A stretch of 64,000 nt of DNA from Luteococcus sp038433155 (lineage in GTDB: Bacteria > Actinomycetota > Actinomycetes > Propionibacteriales > Propionibacteriaceae), in NCBI RefSeq assembly GCF_038433155.1, contig NZ_JBCDMW010000021.1, forward strand, positions 124,001-188,000. The letters are read 5' to 3'. The position numbers and the translations under genes were made by a program. The notes beneath the pieces are model-generated. The model saw only the letters and a program-made list of their open reading frames with translations. It was not told the DNA's origin and did not search any database. Of this stretch, positions 41,337 through 49,347 are shown in pieces. Positions within the stretch are counted from its first letter, which is position 1. Each line of letters opens with the position of its first letter.

Positions 41337-41663
41337 TCAGTGCAGCGGCAGGACGTGCAGGATCAGCACGCCGGCCAGCGCGACGGCGGCCAGCCCGGCG
41401 AAGACGAGGCCCGCGGCCCAGACCAGCCGGTTCTCCCACGCGAAGCGCCGGTCATTGAGCATCATCGCGGCGCCGACGAAGCCAGCCAGCGGGGGCATCG
41501 CCATCAGCCAGATCGGCGGCTCGTGCTTGATCAGGTGCAGGAAGCTGGTGATGGCCATCACCACGATGCCGGCTAGCATCAGACAGATCGGTAGCCAGGG
41601 CAGGACCCGCTTGGGGTGCTTGACGGCAGTGTCCTGACTGGTGGAGGTGGTGGCCATCATCAT
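41337..41663 (-). CDS. Small three-helix membrane protein
   Basis: A 108-residue protein of unknown function with about three membrane helices (PWLPICLMLAGIVVMAITSFLHLI, IWLMAMPPLAGFVGAAMML, LVWAAGLVFAGLAAVALAGVLILHVL) and a short polar N terminus. Three Met codons stand in a row (41655-41663) after GGGAGAA on the minus strand, which fixes the start. A TAGCCT -10 lies at forward 41708-41713. Confidence 0.7.
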   Translation of the reverse strand: MMMATTSTSQDTAVKHPKRVLPWLPICLMLAGIVVMAITSFLHLIKHEPPIWLMAMPPLAGFVGAAMMLNDRRFAWENRLVWAAGLVFAGLAAVALAGVLILHVLPLH

Positions 41664-41748
41664 GTTCTCCCGGGGTCGGTGGCGCCGTTCACGGCTGCTG
41701 TGACCACAGGCTAGCGAGGAGGCCGCGCCGACGAACCGGTGGGGTGGC

Positions 41749-42450
41749 CTATTGACCCGGAAACTCCACACCAAATTGCCCGGCCAGGGCGGCCAGGAAG
41801 TCGTCCGACGCCCGGTGGCCGTCGCGTTCGGCCCGGGCCATCGCCATCCCGACGGATCGCAGCCGGTCCAGTTGGTCCCGGTCCGCCTGCTTCACCGCGG
41901 TGGCCTGCAGGCCGTGCAACAGGGTGCGGACATCGATGTGGGCGTCCAGCCAGTCGGTCATCCTGATCCGGTAGCGCACCACCTCGTCCGCGCCGTCGCC
42001 GGTCAGGGTCATGCCCAGCTTGATCATCACCCGTCGGGAAGACAGGTTTTCCCGCAGGGTCTCGGCAACGACGCTGGCGGCGCCCAGGCCGTTGAAGGCC
42101 GCATCGACCAGGGCTCGGGAGCCCTCGGTCGCCAGGCCCTGGCCCCAGCGCTCCGGCCGCAGCCGGTAGCCCAGCTCCGGATTGAAGATGTCCCCGTCGG
42201 GTCCGGGACGCAGGTGGAACCAGCCGACGAAGCACCCGTCGTCAACCAACCGGGCGGTGAAGAAGCCGTAGTCATGGTGCAGTTGACTGATCACCGTCGC
42301 CCGGCGGATGGAGTCCGCCACCTGGTCCCGGCTGCGCGGATCGCCGGGGAGGAAGTCCAGCACCCCGGGCTGCTGGTCCAGGTCATGCCAGTCGTCGACG
42401 TCGTCCAGGGTGACCGGCTCCAGCGACAGCCGTGGGGTGCGCAGTTTCAT
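41749..42450 (-). CDS. GNAT-family N-acetyltransferase with C-terminal extension
   Basis: A 233-residue protein. Residues 1-170 are a RimJ/RimL-like GNAT domain (MKLRTPRLSLEPVTLDDV at the start; LGYRLRPERWGQGLATEGSRALVDAAF is the acetyl-CoA site). The last 60 residues form a helical, Asp/Arg-rich extension not usual for RimJ. Substrate unknown: a protein N terminus or small amine. It is divergent from the nucleoside hydrolase gene. Confidence 0.85.
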   Translation of the reverse strand: MKLRTPRLSLEPVTLDDVDDWHDLDQQPGVLDFLPGDPRSRDQVADSIRRATVISQLHHDYGFFTARLVDDGCFVGWFHLRPGPDGDIFNPELGYRLRPERWGQGLATEGSRALVDAAFNGLGAASVVAETLRENLSSRRVMIKLGMTLTGDGADEVVRYRIRMTDWLDAHIDVRTLLHGLQATAVKQADRDQLDRLRSVGMAMARAERDGHRASDDFLAALAGQFGVEFPGQ

Positions 42451-42495
42451 CCCGCCATTGTGTTGAGGGGCGCGGCGTGCTGCAAGACTGGCGGG

Positions 42496-43542
42496 GTGAA
42501 GATCATCGCGGATGTGGACACCGGGATCGACGACGCCTGCGCCCTGCTCTACCTGGCCGGGTGTGAGGATGTGGAGCTGCTGGCCGTCACCACCAGCAGT
42601 GGGAACACCACCGCCCAGCAGTCGGCGCTGAACTCACTGGCGGTGCTGGACGTGGCGGGCCTGCCCGAGGTGGAGGTGGCCGTCGGCAGCCCGTCGCCGT
42701 TGGTGCGCCCGCTGGTCACCACCCCGGAGACCCACGGCCCGGGCGGGATTGGCTACGCGCACCTCACCGATCATTCGGACCGGCTCTCCCACCGACCCTG
42801 GTTGACGCTGTGGCGGGACCATCTGCTGGCCCATCCCGGTGAGGTCACGTTGCTGGTCACCGGTCCCATGACCAATCTGGCGATAGCCCTGGCGGCATTC
42901 CCGGAGCTGCCGGAGCTGGCCCGCCGGATCGTGATCATGGGCGGCTGCTTCTGGCACCTGGGAAACACCACCCCGACGGCGGAGTGGAACACCTGGTGTG
43001 ACCCGGACGCCGCCAAGCGGGTGCTGGCCGCCTTCGAGGGCCGACCCGACGAGCAGCTGCCCATTCTGTGCGCGACGGAGATGACCGAGCGGGTGGAATA
43101 CACCCCGGGCCTGCTGGACGCCTTGTTGGCGCGCTGTGGCGCGCGCCCCGTGCACTATGACCTGGACCGGCTGCGGGTCAGCGAGCCGGAGGCGAAGACC
43201 GGCCACCCGGCGCTGGACCTGCTGGCCGACGCGCTGCGCTTCTACTTCGAGTTCCACCACGACTACGAGCAGGGCTATGTGGCGCACCTGCACGACCTGT
43301 TCGCCGCGCAGGTGGCGGCGGGGCACGCGGAGGCCCGGCTGCTGCCCAGCGTGGTGGACGTCGAGGCGGACTCCGAGCTGTTGCGCGGCACCACGGTGCG
43401 CGACGACCGGGGGATCTGGGGGAGACAGCCGACCGCCCGGGTGGTGGTGGACAACGATCCCGACGCGGTCTTCGCCGAGTTTGCCCGCAGCCTGCAGCGG
43501 CTGACCGACCCAGCCAGAGGTGCCGGCAGATTCACCCAGTGA
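42496..43542 (+). CDS. Inosine-uridine preferring nucleoside hydrolase family protein
   Basis: A 348-residue enzyme that should split ribonucleosides into base and ribose. The calcium-binding signature DVDTGIDDACALL is at the N terminus; further family features are LLVTGPMTNLAIAL and IVIMGG. GTG 42496 is chosen because homology begins at once (KIIADVDTG); the longer reading from 41752 is antisense to the acetyltransferase gene. Purine versus pyrimidine preference cannot be read. Confidence 0.88.
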   Translation: MKIIADVDTGIDDACALLYLAGCEDVELLAVTTSSGNTTAQQSALNSLAVLDVAGLPEVEVAVGSPSPLVRPLVTTPETHGPGGIGYAHLTDHSDRLSHRPWLTLWRDHLLAHPGEVTLLVTGPMTNLAIALAAFPELPELARRIVIMGGCFWHLGNTTPTAEWNTWCDPDAAKRVLAAFEGRPDEQLPILCATEMTERVEYTPGLLDALLARCGARPVHYDLDRLRVSEPEAKTGHPALDLLADALRFYFEFHHDYEQGYVAHLHDLFAAQVAAGHAEARLLPSVVDVEADSELLRGTTVRDDRGIWGRQPTARVVVDNDPDAVFAEFARSLQRLTDPARGAGRFTQ

Positions 43543-43569
43543 GGGATCGGCGTGGTTGGATGGTGCGCC

Positions 43570-44313
43570 GTGACCAGCACCCCCGAGACCCAGCGTCCTG
43601 AGACCCAGGCTCCCGAAACCCCGGAGCCTCGCGGCGCGGCTTCCTATGCTGAGGTGCCGCGCAGCTACTACGACATCGTGATGGCCGTCTTCGTCGGCCT
43701 GTTGCTGATCTCCGGGGTGACGGCCACCAAGCTGTTCGAGGGGCCCCGGATCCCGTTCTTCAGTGACTGGTTCTACGGCGGTGGGCCGCTGATCTTCGAC
43801 GGTGGCGCCTTCCTGTTCCCGCTCAGCTATGTGGTGGGCGACATCATGACCGAGGTCTACGGCTGGCGACGCGCGAAGCGGGCCATCTGGACCGGGTTCG
43901 CGCTCACCTTCCTGGCCGCGGTCACCTACCGGATCGTCTCCCTCACCCACCCGGTGCCCGGTTTCGAGGCCTGGGACGGGGTGCTGTCGCCGGTCACCCG
44001 GATCACCGTTGCGGGGCTGGCCGGCTACCTTGCCGGAAACCTGCTGAACTCCCTGGTGGTGGTGCGGCTGAAGGCCCGCGCCGGGGAGAGCAATGTGGCG
44101 GCCCGCCTGATCGGGTCCACCCTGGTTGGTGAGCTGGTTGACACCCTGATCTTCTGCACCATCGCCTTCGCCGGCACCATCAGCCTGGCCGAGCTGGGCA
44201 ACTACACGGTCACCGGCTACGTCTACAAGTGCCTGGTGGAGGTCTGCGTGGTGCCGATCACCCTGCAGATCATCAAGTACCTGAAGCGGGTGGAGCCCAG
44301 CTACGGCCGGTGA
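43570..44313 (+). CDS. Queuosine precursor transporter (VUT/YhhQ family)
   Basis: A 247-residue membrane protein with six helices. Family hallmarks are GGAFLFPLSYVVGDIMTEVYGWRRAKRAIW and the later VGELVDTLIFCTIAFAG. Members import queuine or 7-cyano/aminomethyl-deazaguanine for tRNA modification, which fits the tgt gene upstream. The N-terminal 30 residues are a Pro/Thr/Glu repeat (PETQ, PETQ, PETP). GTG 43570 starts 27 bases after the nucleoside hydrolase stop, so co-transcription with this base-salvage enzyme is possible. Confidence 0.9.
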   Translation: MTSTPETQRPETQAPETPEPRGAASYAEVPRSYYDIVMAVFVGLLLISGVTATKLFEGPRIPFFSDWFYGGGPLIFDGGAFLFPLSYVVGDIMTEVYGWRRAKRAIWTGFALTFLAAVTYRIVSLTHPVPGFEAWDGVLSPVTRITVAGLAGYLAGNLLNSLVVVRLKARAGESNVAARLIGSTLVGELVDTLIFCTIAFAGTISLAELGNYTVTGYVYKCLVEVCVVPITLQIIKYLKRVEPSYGR

Positions 44314-44492
44314 GCATCGGGCATGGGCGAGGGCAGGAAATTACGCCCACAGGGCGGCCGGAGTGACTGCGCCCACAACCGCCGTGGCGTCATCCTACCC
44401 GCTGGGGCAAGCCCTGAAAAGAGTCGCGAAATGCACTCCTACTAGGGGTGTGACTGCCTGACAGGAGATCGAATCAGTGCCATGATCGAGCC

Positions 44493-44936
44493 ATGGCAGA
44501 CGATGTTGAGATCCCGGACGAGTCGGAGCAACTGGACCAGTTGCAGGCCGACGACACGCTCGTCGACCGCGGTGTCGACGATGTGCTCGACGAGGGCTAC
44601 ACCACGCCCGAGAACTGGTCTCCCGCGCAGGGCTACGGCAACACGGTGACCGAGATGCGCGAGGGCGAGACCATCGAGCAGCGGATGAAGCAGGAGGTTC
44701 CGGACCCGGACCCCGACAAGCCGGTGGAGAAGTGGAATCCCGACGGCGAGAAGCGCGAGGTGGGTTCCAAGCGGGCCGGCCGGCTGGTCGACGTCGGCAA
44801 CGGCGGCGTCTACTCCGACCATGAGAGCGAGGCCGTCGCGCAGGAGGTCGGGATCGACGGCGGTGCCGCCCCCGCCGAGGAGGCCGCGGTGCACGTGATC
44901 GATCCCACCGAGGACGTCGACGACGAGGACGAGTGA
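44493..44936 (+). CDS. DUF5709 family protein
   Basis: A 147-residue very acidic soluble protein of the actinobacterial DUF5709 family. It starts DDVEIPDESEQLDQLQADDTL, with a middle block VLDEGYTTPENWSPAQGYGNTVTEMREGETIEQRMKQE and an acidic tail. No catalytic motif. Members are linked to stress in other actinobacteria only by annotation. Its stop overlaps the start of the next gene (GTGA). Confidence 0.8.
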   Translation: MADDVEIPDESEQLDQLQADDTLVDRGVDDVLDEGYTTPENWSPAQGYGNTVTEMREGETIEQRMKQEVPDPDPDKPVEKWNPDGEKREVGSKRAGRLVDVGNGGVYSDHESEAVAQEVGIDGGAAPAEEAAVHVIDPTEDVDDEDE

Positions 44937-45823
44937 CCGTGCAGCCCAGCATCGACGTCGTCACCGGCGCCCAGATCAGCCCCGAACGCGAGCTCTACCC
45001 GGAGATCGAAGCCTATGACGCGGGCATGCTCGACGTCGGGGACGGCAACCGGATCTACTACGAGCAGTCCGGCAAACCCGACGGCAAGCCCGCGGTCTTC
45101 CTGCACGGCGGACCCGGGGGCGGTGGCGGCACCAACCGGCGGCGCTTCTTCAACCCGGAGCGCTACCGGATCATCTGTCTGGACCAGCGCAATTGCGGCC
45201 AGTCGGAGCCCAATGCCGCCGACGGCGCTGACCTGACCTGCAACACCACCTGGCACCTGGTGGCCGACCTGGAGCGGTTGCGCGAGCACCTGGGGATCGA
45301 GCGGTGGCTGGTCTTCGGTGGCTCCTGGGGCAGCACCCTGGCGCTGGCCTATGCCGAGACCCATCCCGGCCGGGTGACCGAGCTGGTGCTGCGCGGCATC
45401 TTCACCCTGCGTCGCAGCGAGCTGGACTGGTACTACAACGACGGCGCCAGCCACGTCTTCCCCCACCACTGGGAGGGCTTCTGCGCGCCGCTGGCCGAGG
45501 CGGGGCACGACTTCAGCCAGGACAACATGGCGGCCTACCACCGGGAGCAGCTCACGTTCGCCCGGATCGAGAACCACTACTTCGTCAACGGCGGTTTCAT
45601 GCGCGACGGCCAGCTGATCGAGGAGGTGGACCGGATCCGGCACATCCCCTGCGTGATCGTGCAGGGTCGCTATGACATGTGCTGCCCGGCCCGGACCGCG
45701 CATGACCTGGCGACGGCCTGGCCGGAGGCGGACCTGCACATGGTGCTGGCCGGGCATTCGGCCTTCGAACCCAACATCACCTCGGAGCTGGTCAAGGCCA
45801 CCGACCGGTTCGCCGCGGGATAG
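44933..45823 (+). CDS. Prolyl aminopeptidase-like alpha/beta hydrolase with shortened cap
   Basis: A 296-residue alpha/beta hydrolase very similar to proline iminopeptidase. The nucleophile elbow GGSWGS, oxyanion loop HGGPGGGGG, catalytic Asp in GRYDMCC and His in AGHSAFEP are intact. About 40 residues of the cap domain are missing: AAYHREQ runs straight into LTFARIENHYF, whereas relatives have the LWSVWEG segment between them. That segment carries a Glu said to help hold the substrate amino group, so specificity may be changed. GTG 44933 is coupled to DUF5709; GTG 44939 is also possible. Confidence 0.85.
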   Translation: MTVQPSIDVVTGAQISPERELYPEIEAYDAGMLDVGDGNRIYYEQSGKPDGKPAVFLHGGPGGGGGTNRRRFFNPERYRIICLDQRNCGQSEPNAADGADLTCNTTWHLVADLERLREHLGIERWLVFGGSWGSTLALAYAETHPGRVTELVLRGIFTLRRSELDWYYNDGASHVFPHHWEGFCAPLAEAGHDFSQDNMAAYHREQLTFARIENHYFVNGGFMRDGQLIEEVDRIRHIPCVIVQGRYDMCCPARTAHDLATAWPEADLHMVLAGHSAFEPNITSELVKATDRFAAG

Positions 45824-45906
45824 CCGGCCAGATGGGGAAAGGGGCCGCGGGCCACGATGAGGAAGCTGTCATCTTGGCCTCATGATCGGGTCACACCGGC
45901 TGCCTA

Positions 45907-45919
45907 ACGTCGGGGACGT
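45907..45919. promoter_or_regulatory. Palindrome overlapping the -10 of the DUF1611-like operon
   Basis: ACGTC-GGG-GACGT overlaps a TAACGT -10-like hexamer (45905-45910), about 35 bases before the first ATG of the five-gene operon. Candidate operator; the operon's own response regulator is one possible partner. Confidence 0.35.
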
Positions 45920-45953
45920 CAGCACGACAGCGTCCACGAAACGGAGTCCCCGC

Positions 45954-47141
45954 ATGACCGCCACCTTCATCGCCGCCAGCAACTCCCGCAAGCTCCCGGT
46001 CACCGAGACCACCCCCACGGTGCCGGAGCTCACGCCGTTCAATCCGGCCCAGCCGTCGGCGGCCAGGGTCTCCAGCCCGCTGCCGCGGACCCGGCTGCAG
46101 CGGGCCAAGATGGCCTACACCACCCGCTTCTTCGCGGAGCAGGTGCAGCATGATGCCGACGGCCATGAGCTGGTCAGCGGCAGCGATGTGGTGCCCCGCG
46201 CCGGTGATCTGGTGCTGGCGCGGGTGGTGGAGATCGGCAAGCACACCCGGCTGGAGAGCCCGCAGAGCCGGCGTCAGCTGCTCTTCCCCGGCGACGAGAT
46301 CGTGGTGGCCTATGGGCACCGCTACGCCCCGGACCAGTTCGAGGCCGAGGTGCCCACCAGCCTCGAGCAGACCAACCTGGTGGCCGCCGGGGGGCTGGCC
46401 GGCCGGGTGACCGCCCAGCACGCCAGCATCGATGCCGCCACGGTGATCCAGCCGCTGGGGCTGGTGGCCCGGGACGGCGAGGTGCTGAACCTGACCGGTT
46501 TGGCGCCGCACCGGGCGCAGAGCTCGCCCCAGCGTCGCCCCGGTGAGCGGCCACGGCTGGTGACGGTGCTCGGCACCTCGATGAACTCGGGCAAGTCCAC
46601 CACCCTGGCCTGCCTGATCAACGGGCTGACCGCCGCGGGGCTGAGCGTCGCCGCCGGCAAGGCCACCGGCACCGGTGCTGGCGGTGATCCGCGGATGTTC
46701 GTCGATGCCGGGGCGTCAACCGTGCTGGACTTCACCGACTTCGGCCATGGCTCCACCTACCGTCTGGGCTACGACGAGCTGAAGGCCCTGGTGCTCTCGG
46801 TGATGGCGGCGCTGTCCCACGCCGACACCGACGTGGTGGTGCTGGAGATTGCCGACGGGATCTACCAGGGCGAGACCTCCCGGCTGATCGCCGACCCCGA
46901 GGTGCAGGCCTGGATCGACACCCTGGTCTTCGCCGCCGGCGACGCGCTGGGTGCCACGAAGGGCGTCGACCTGCTGGCGGAACATGGTCTGCGGGTGGCT
47001 GCGGTCAGTGGCGTGGTCACGGCCTCGCCGCTGGCCACCCGGGAGGCCGACGCCGTTCTGCCGGTCAGCCTGGTGCCCACCTTTGACCTCACCATCCCGG
47101 AGACGGCGCGCGAGGTGCTGGGCACGCGCGCCCGGGCGTGA
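45954..47141 (+). CDS. DUF1611-like P-loop NTPase
   Basis: A 395-residue cytoplasmic protein. The C-terminal half resembles the DUF1611/DgcN P-loop domain: Walker A GTSMNSGKST (207-216), KATGTGAGGDPRMFVDAG, DFTDFGHGSTYRL and VVVLEIADGIYQGETSRLI, then a loop resembling base-recognition FAAGDALGATKG. The N-terminal 180 residues are a separate beta-rich domain without the Rossmann fold usual in DgcN. The substrate is unknown. ATG 45954 follows GGAG; 45882 is an in-frame alternative. It is first of five overlapping genes and its stop overlaps the ABC-like gene (GTGA). Confidence 0.75.
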   Translation: MTATFIAASNSRKLPVTETTPTVPELTPFNPAQPSAARVSSPLPRTRLQRAKMAYTTRFFAEQVQHDADGHELVSGSDVVPRAGDLVLARVVEIGKHTRLESPQSRRQLLFPGDEIVVAYGHRYAPDQFEAEVPTSLEQTNLVAAGGLAGRVTAQHASIDAATVIQPLGLVARDGEVLNLTGLAPHRAQSSPQRRPGERPRLVTVLGTSMNSGKSTTLACLINGLTAAGLSVAAGKATGTGAGGDPRMFVDAGASTVLDFTDFGHGSTYRLGYDELKALVLSVMAALSHADTDVVVLEIADGIYQGETSRLIADPEVQAWIDTLVFAAGDALGATKGVDLLAEHGLRVAAVSGVVTASPLATREADAVLPVSLVPTFDLTIPETAREVLGTRARA

Positions 47142-48796
47142 CCATGCTTCCCCGGTTGTGGCGGGGCCGGCGTCGGCTGCTGCTGGTGGGGCTCACCCTG
47201 TCCGGCCTCGGCCAGGCCGCTGCCGCCACCGTCACGGCGCTCTTCACCCCGCGGCTGCTGACCGTGGCCCACCGTCCCCACCAGTTGTGGCTCGCGCTGC
47301 TGCTGGTGAGCGTGGCCAGCGCCCTGGGCGGCCTGCGGGTGCTGGAACGCGTCCTGGGGGAACAGCTGGGCCAGGACTATGTGCACGAGATCCGGATGCA
47401 CCTGGTGCGGGCCGCCCTGACCGGCCGCGGACCATCGGTGGGGGTGACCATCGCGCGGACCACCAATGACCTCACCTCGGTGCGCAACTGGGTGGTGCTG
47501 GGCATCGTGCCGCTGCTGGTGGGGGTGCCGATGTTGCTCGGCTCGCTGGTGGCCCTGGCGCTGCTCTCGCCGCTGTTGGCGGTGGCGGTGGCCGTGCCGG
47601 TGGGCCTGCTGGGGGCGATGCTCGCCCTCGTCGCTCCGGCACTGCGGCGACGCGCCGCGGCCCTGCGTCGCAAACGGGGCACGCTGGCCGGGGTGATTGC
47701 CGACACCGTGCAGGCGGGTGCCTCCATCCGGTTGGCCGGCGGTGTGGAGCGCGAGGTGCGAAGGCTGGCCCAGGACAGCCGCCAGGTGGCGGACCGAGCC
47801 GTATCCCGGGCGGTGTTGTCCGGCTGGCTGCGGGGGGCCGCCGCCAGCATCGCCACCATCGCGATGGTGGTGGTGGGTGCCGCCGGTGCGATCGCCGGGG
47901 TGGATGCCGCCACGATCGCCGCCGCCTTCATCATCGTCGGAATGTTGGCGACGCCGGTCAGTGACCTGGGCCGGGTGAGCGAGTACCGACAGTCCTTCCT
48001 GGTGGCACGAGGGATTCTCGGTCCAGAGGTGCAGCGGTCCCGCGATCACCGCGCCGCGGAGCGACGCCACCAGCGGCGCAACCGGAACCGGACCGTGCGG
48101 GAGGACGGCGGGACCATCCATCTGGCCGACCTGTGGTTGGCGGGACGGACGGTGCCTGAACTGGTGGCGATGCCGGGCGAGGTGGTGGTGCCCCGCAGTG
48201 CCGATCCCGCTCGCCTGCGCGCGCTGGTGGACGCGTTGACCCATCCCGAGATGACCCCCGCCGCCTGGCTCCAGGTCGCCGGGGCCGACCTCACCCGGCT
48301 CACCCCGGTGGAGCGTCGCGGGCTGGTGTCCTATGCCGCGCCCGGGTTGCCGGTGGAACGCGGCACCGTGGCTCGAGTGGTGCGCTATCGCGCGCCGAAC
48401 AGTGACCAGCCGGTGGAGCCGGTGTTGCGTGAGGTCGGCCTGGCAGATCTGGTGGCCGGCCTGGACAAGGGGGAGCGGACCACGCTGCGGCGAGGCGGCG
48501 AGCCGCTCAACCTGGAAGAGCGCGCCCGGCTCCAGCTGGCGCGGGCCTGGTATGCCGAACCCGCGCTGATGGTGCTGGACGGGATTGACCAGCCGTTGGA
48601 TCCCGAGGGTCGGCAGCTGTTGGCCGACGGGATCCGTCGCCGTCGGGGCGTGACGCTGCTCATCAGCGACCGGGCTGGGGAACTGGTCCCCGGCCACCGG
48701 GTGTGGGACCTGGATGCGGACCCCGCTCAGCCCTGCCTGCCCGCGAACCACAACCGGGTTCCGGCCCGGGACAGTACCGAAGGAGTGCATGCGTGA
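47138..48796 (+). CDS. ABC-exporter-like protein with ablated ATPase domain
   Basis: A 552-residue half-transporter. Residues 1-300 look like a type 1 ABC exporter membrane domain with six helices. Residues 325-535 align with a nucleotide-binding domain but every catalytic element is altered: the Walker A region is PRSADPAR (no GKS/T), the Q-loop Gln is lost (SYAAPGL), the signature LSGGQ is LNLEER, Walker B is LMVLDGID (catalytic Glu is Gly) and the switch His is Asp (LLISD). A conserved ARAWYAEPALMVLDG still shows its origin. It is therefore a pseudo-ATPase or scaffold. Starts within the DUF1611-like stop and ends within the next start. Confidence 0.82.
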   Translation: MTMLPRLWRGRRRLLLVGLTLSGLGQAAAATVTALFTPRLLTVAHRPHQLWLALLLVSVASALGGLRVLERVLGEQLGQDYVHEIRMHLVRAALTGRGPSVGVTIARTTNDLTSVRNWVVLGIVPLLVGVPMLLGSLVALALLSPLLAVAVAVPVGLLGAMLALVAPALRRRAAALRRKRGTLAGVIADTVQAGASIRLAGGVEREVRRLAQDSRQVADRAVSRAVLSGWLRGAAASIATIAMVVVGAAGAIAGVDAATIAAAFIIVGMLATPVSDLGRVSEYRQSFLVARGILGPEVQRSRDHRAAERRHQRRNRNRTVREDGGTIHLADLWLAGRTVPELVAMPGEVVVPRSADPARLRALVDALTHPEMTPAAWLQVAGADLTRLTPVERRGLVSYAAPGLPVERGTVARVVRYRAPNSDQPVEPVLREVGLADLVAGLDKGERTTLRRGGEPLNLEERARLQLARAWYAEPALMVLDGIDQPLDPEGRQLLADGIRRRRGVTLLISDRAGELVPGHRVWDLDADPAQPCLPANHNRVPARDSTEGVHA

Positions 48797-49347
48797 TGAC
48801 CAACAGATGGCGCTACCTGGCGGGGGTGCTCGGCGTCGGTCTGGTGCTGGTGCTGCTGGCCCAGGCCCTGGTGCAACGGCCGGGTGGCCCCCAGGTGGAA
48901 CAGGATCTGGTGCAGTTGCCCACCCCGTCGTCCTCATCAGGCCGAGCCTCCGCCAGCACGTCGACTGACCCGGCCAGTGCCGCCTCCGCCTCCGCCGCCT
49001 CCGCGGCCGCGAGCCGCTCCGTGGAAGCGCGGGTCAGGGCCCAGGCGAGGGCCTCTGCAGCGGCCAGGGCGAAGGCGGATGCCGCCGCCAAGTCCAGGGC
49101 TGCCGCGAAGGCCAGGGCCGAGGCTGCGGCCCGGGCGAAGGCAACGGCGGCCGCCACGGCACAATCCACCGGCCAGCCCGTCACTCGGACCACCACCCGC
49201 CAGACCACCCGGGTTCCGGCTCCGGTGCGCACCAGAACCCAGGCACAGCCGCCGCCGGTCTGGCAGGGTGGGGACGACGATGACGACCGTGGCGCAGATG
49301 ATGACCGCGACGAAGCCGACGACGACCAGGACGACGATGACGATTGA
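48793..49347 (+). CDS. Membrane-anchored Ala-rich protein with poly-Asp tail
   Basis: A 184-residue protein of unknown function. One membrane segment lies at residues 8-25 (YLAGVLGVGLVLVLLAQAL), then a Ser/Thr linker, a long Ala/Arg/Lys stretch (about 65-120) that should form a charged helix or coiled coil, a Thr/Arg/Pro/Gln region, and a tail of about 25 residues that is nearly all Asp. The topology suggests an outward-facing rod with a cation-binding end. GTG 48793 overlaps the upstream stop (GTGA), and the Asp tail is encoded over the start of the kinase gene. Low-complexity composition means no family can be assigned. Confidence 0.75.
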   Translation: MMTNRWRYLAGVLGVGLVLVLLAQALVQRPGGPQVEQDLVQLPTPSSSSGRASASTSTDPASAASASAASAAASRSVEARVRAQARASAAARAKADAAAKSRAAAKARAEAAARAKATAAATAQSTGQPVTRTTTRQTTRVPAPVRTRTQAQPPPVWQGGDDDDDRGADDDRDEADDDQDDDDD

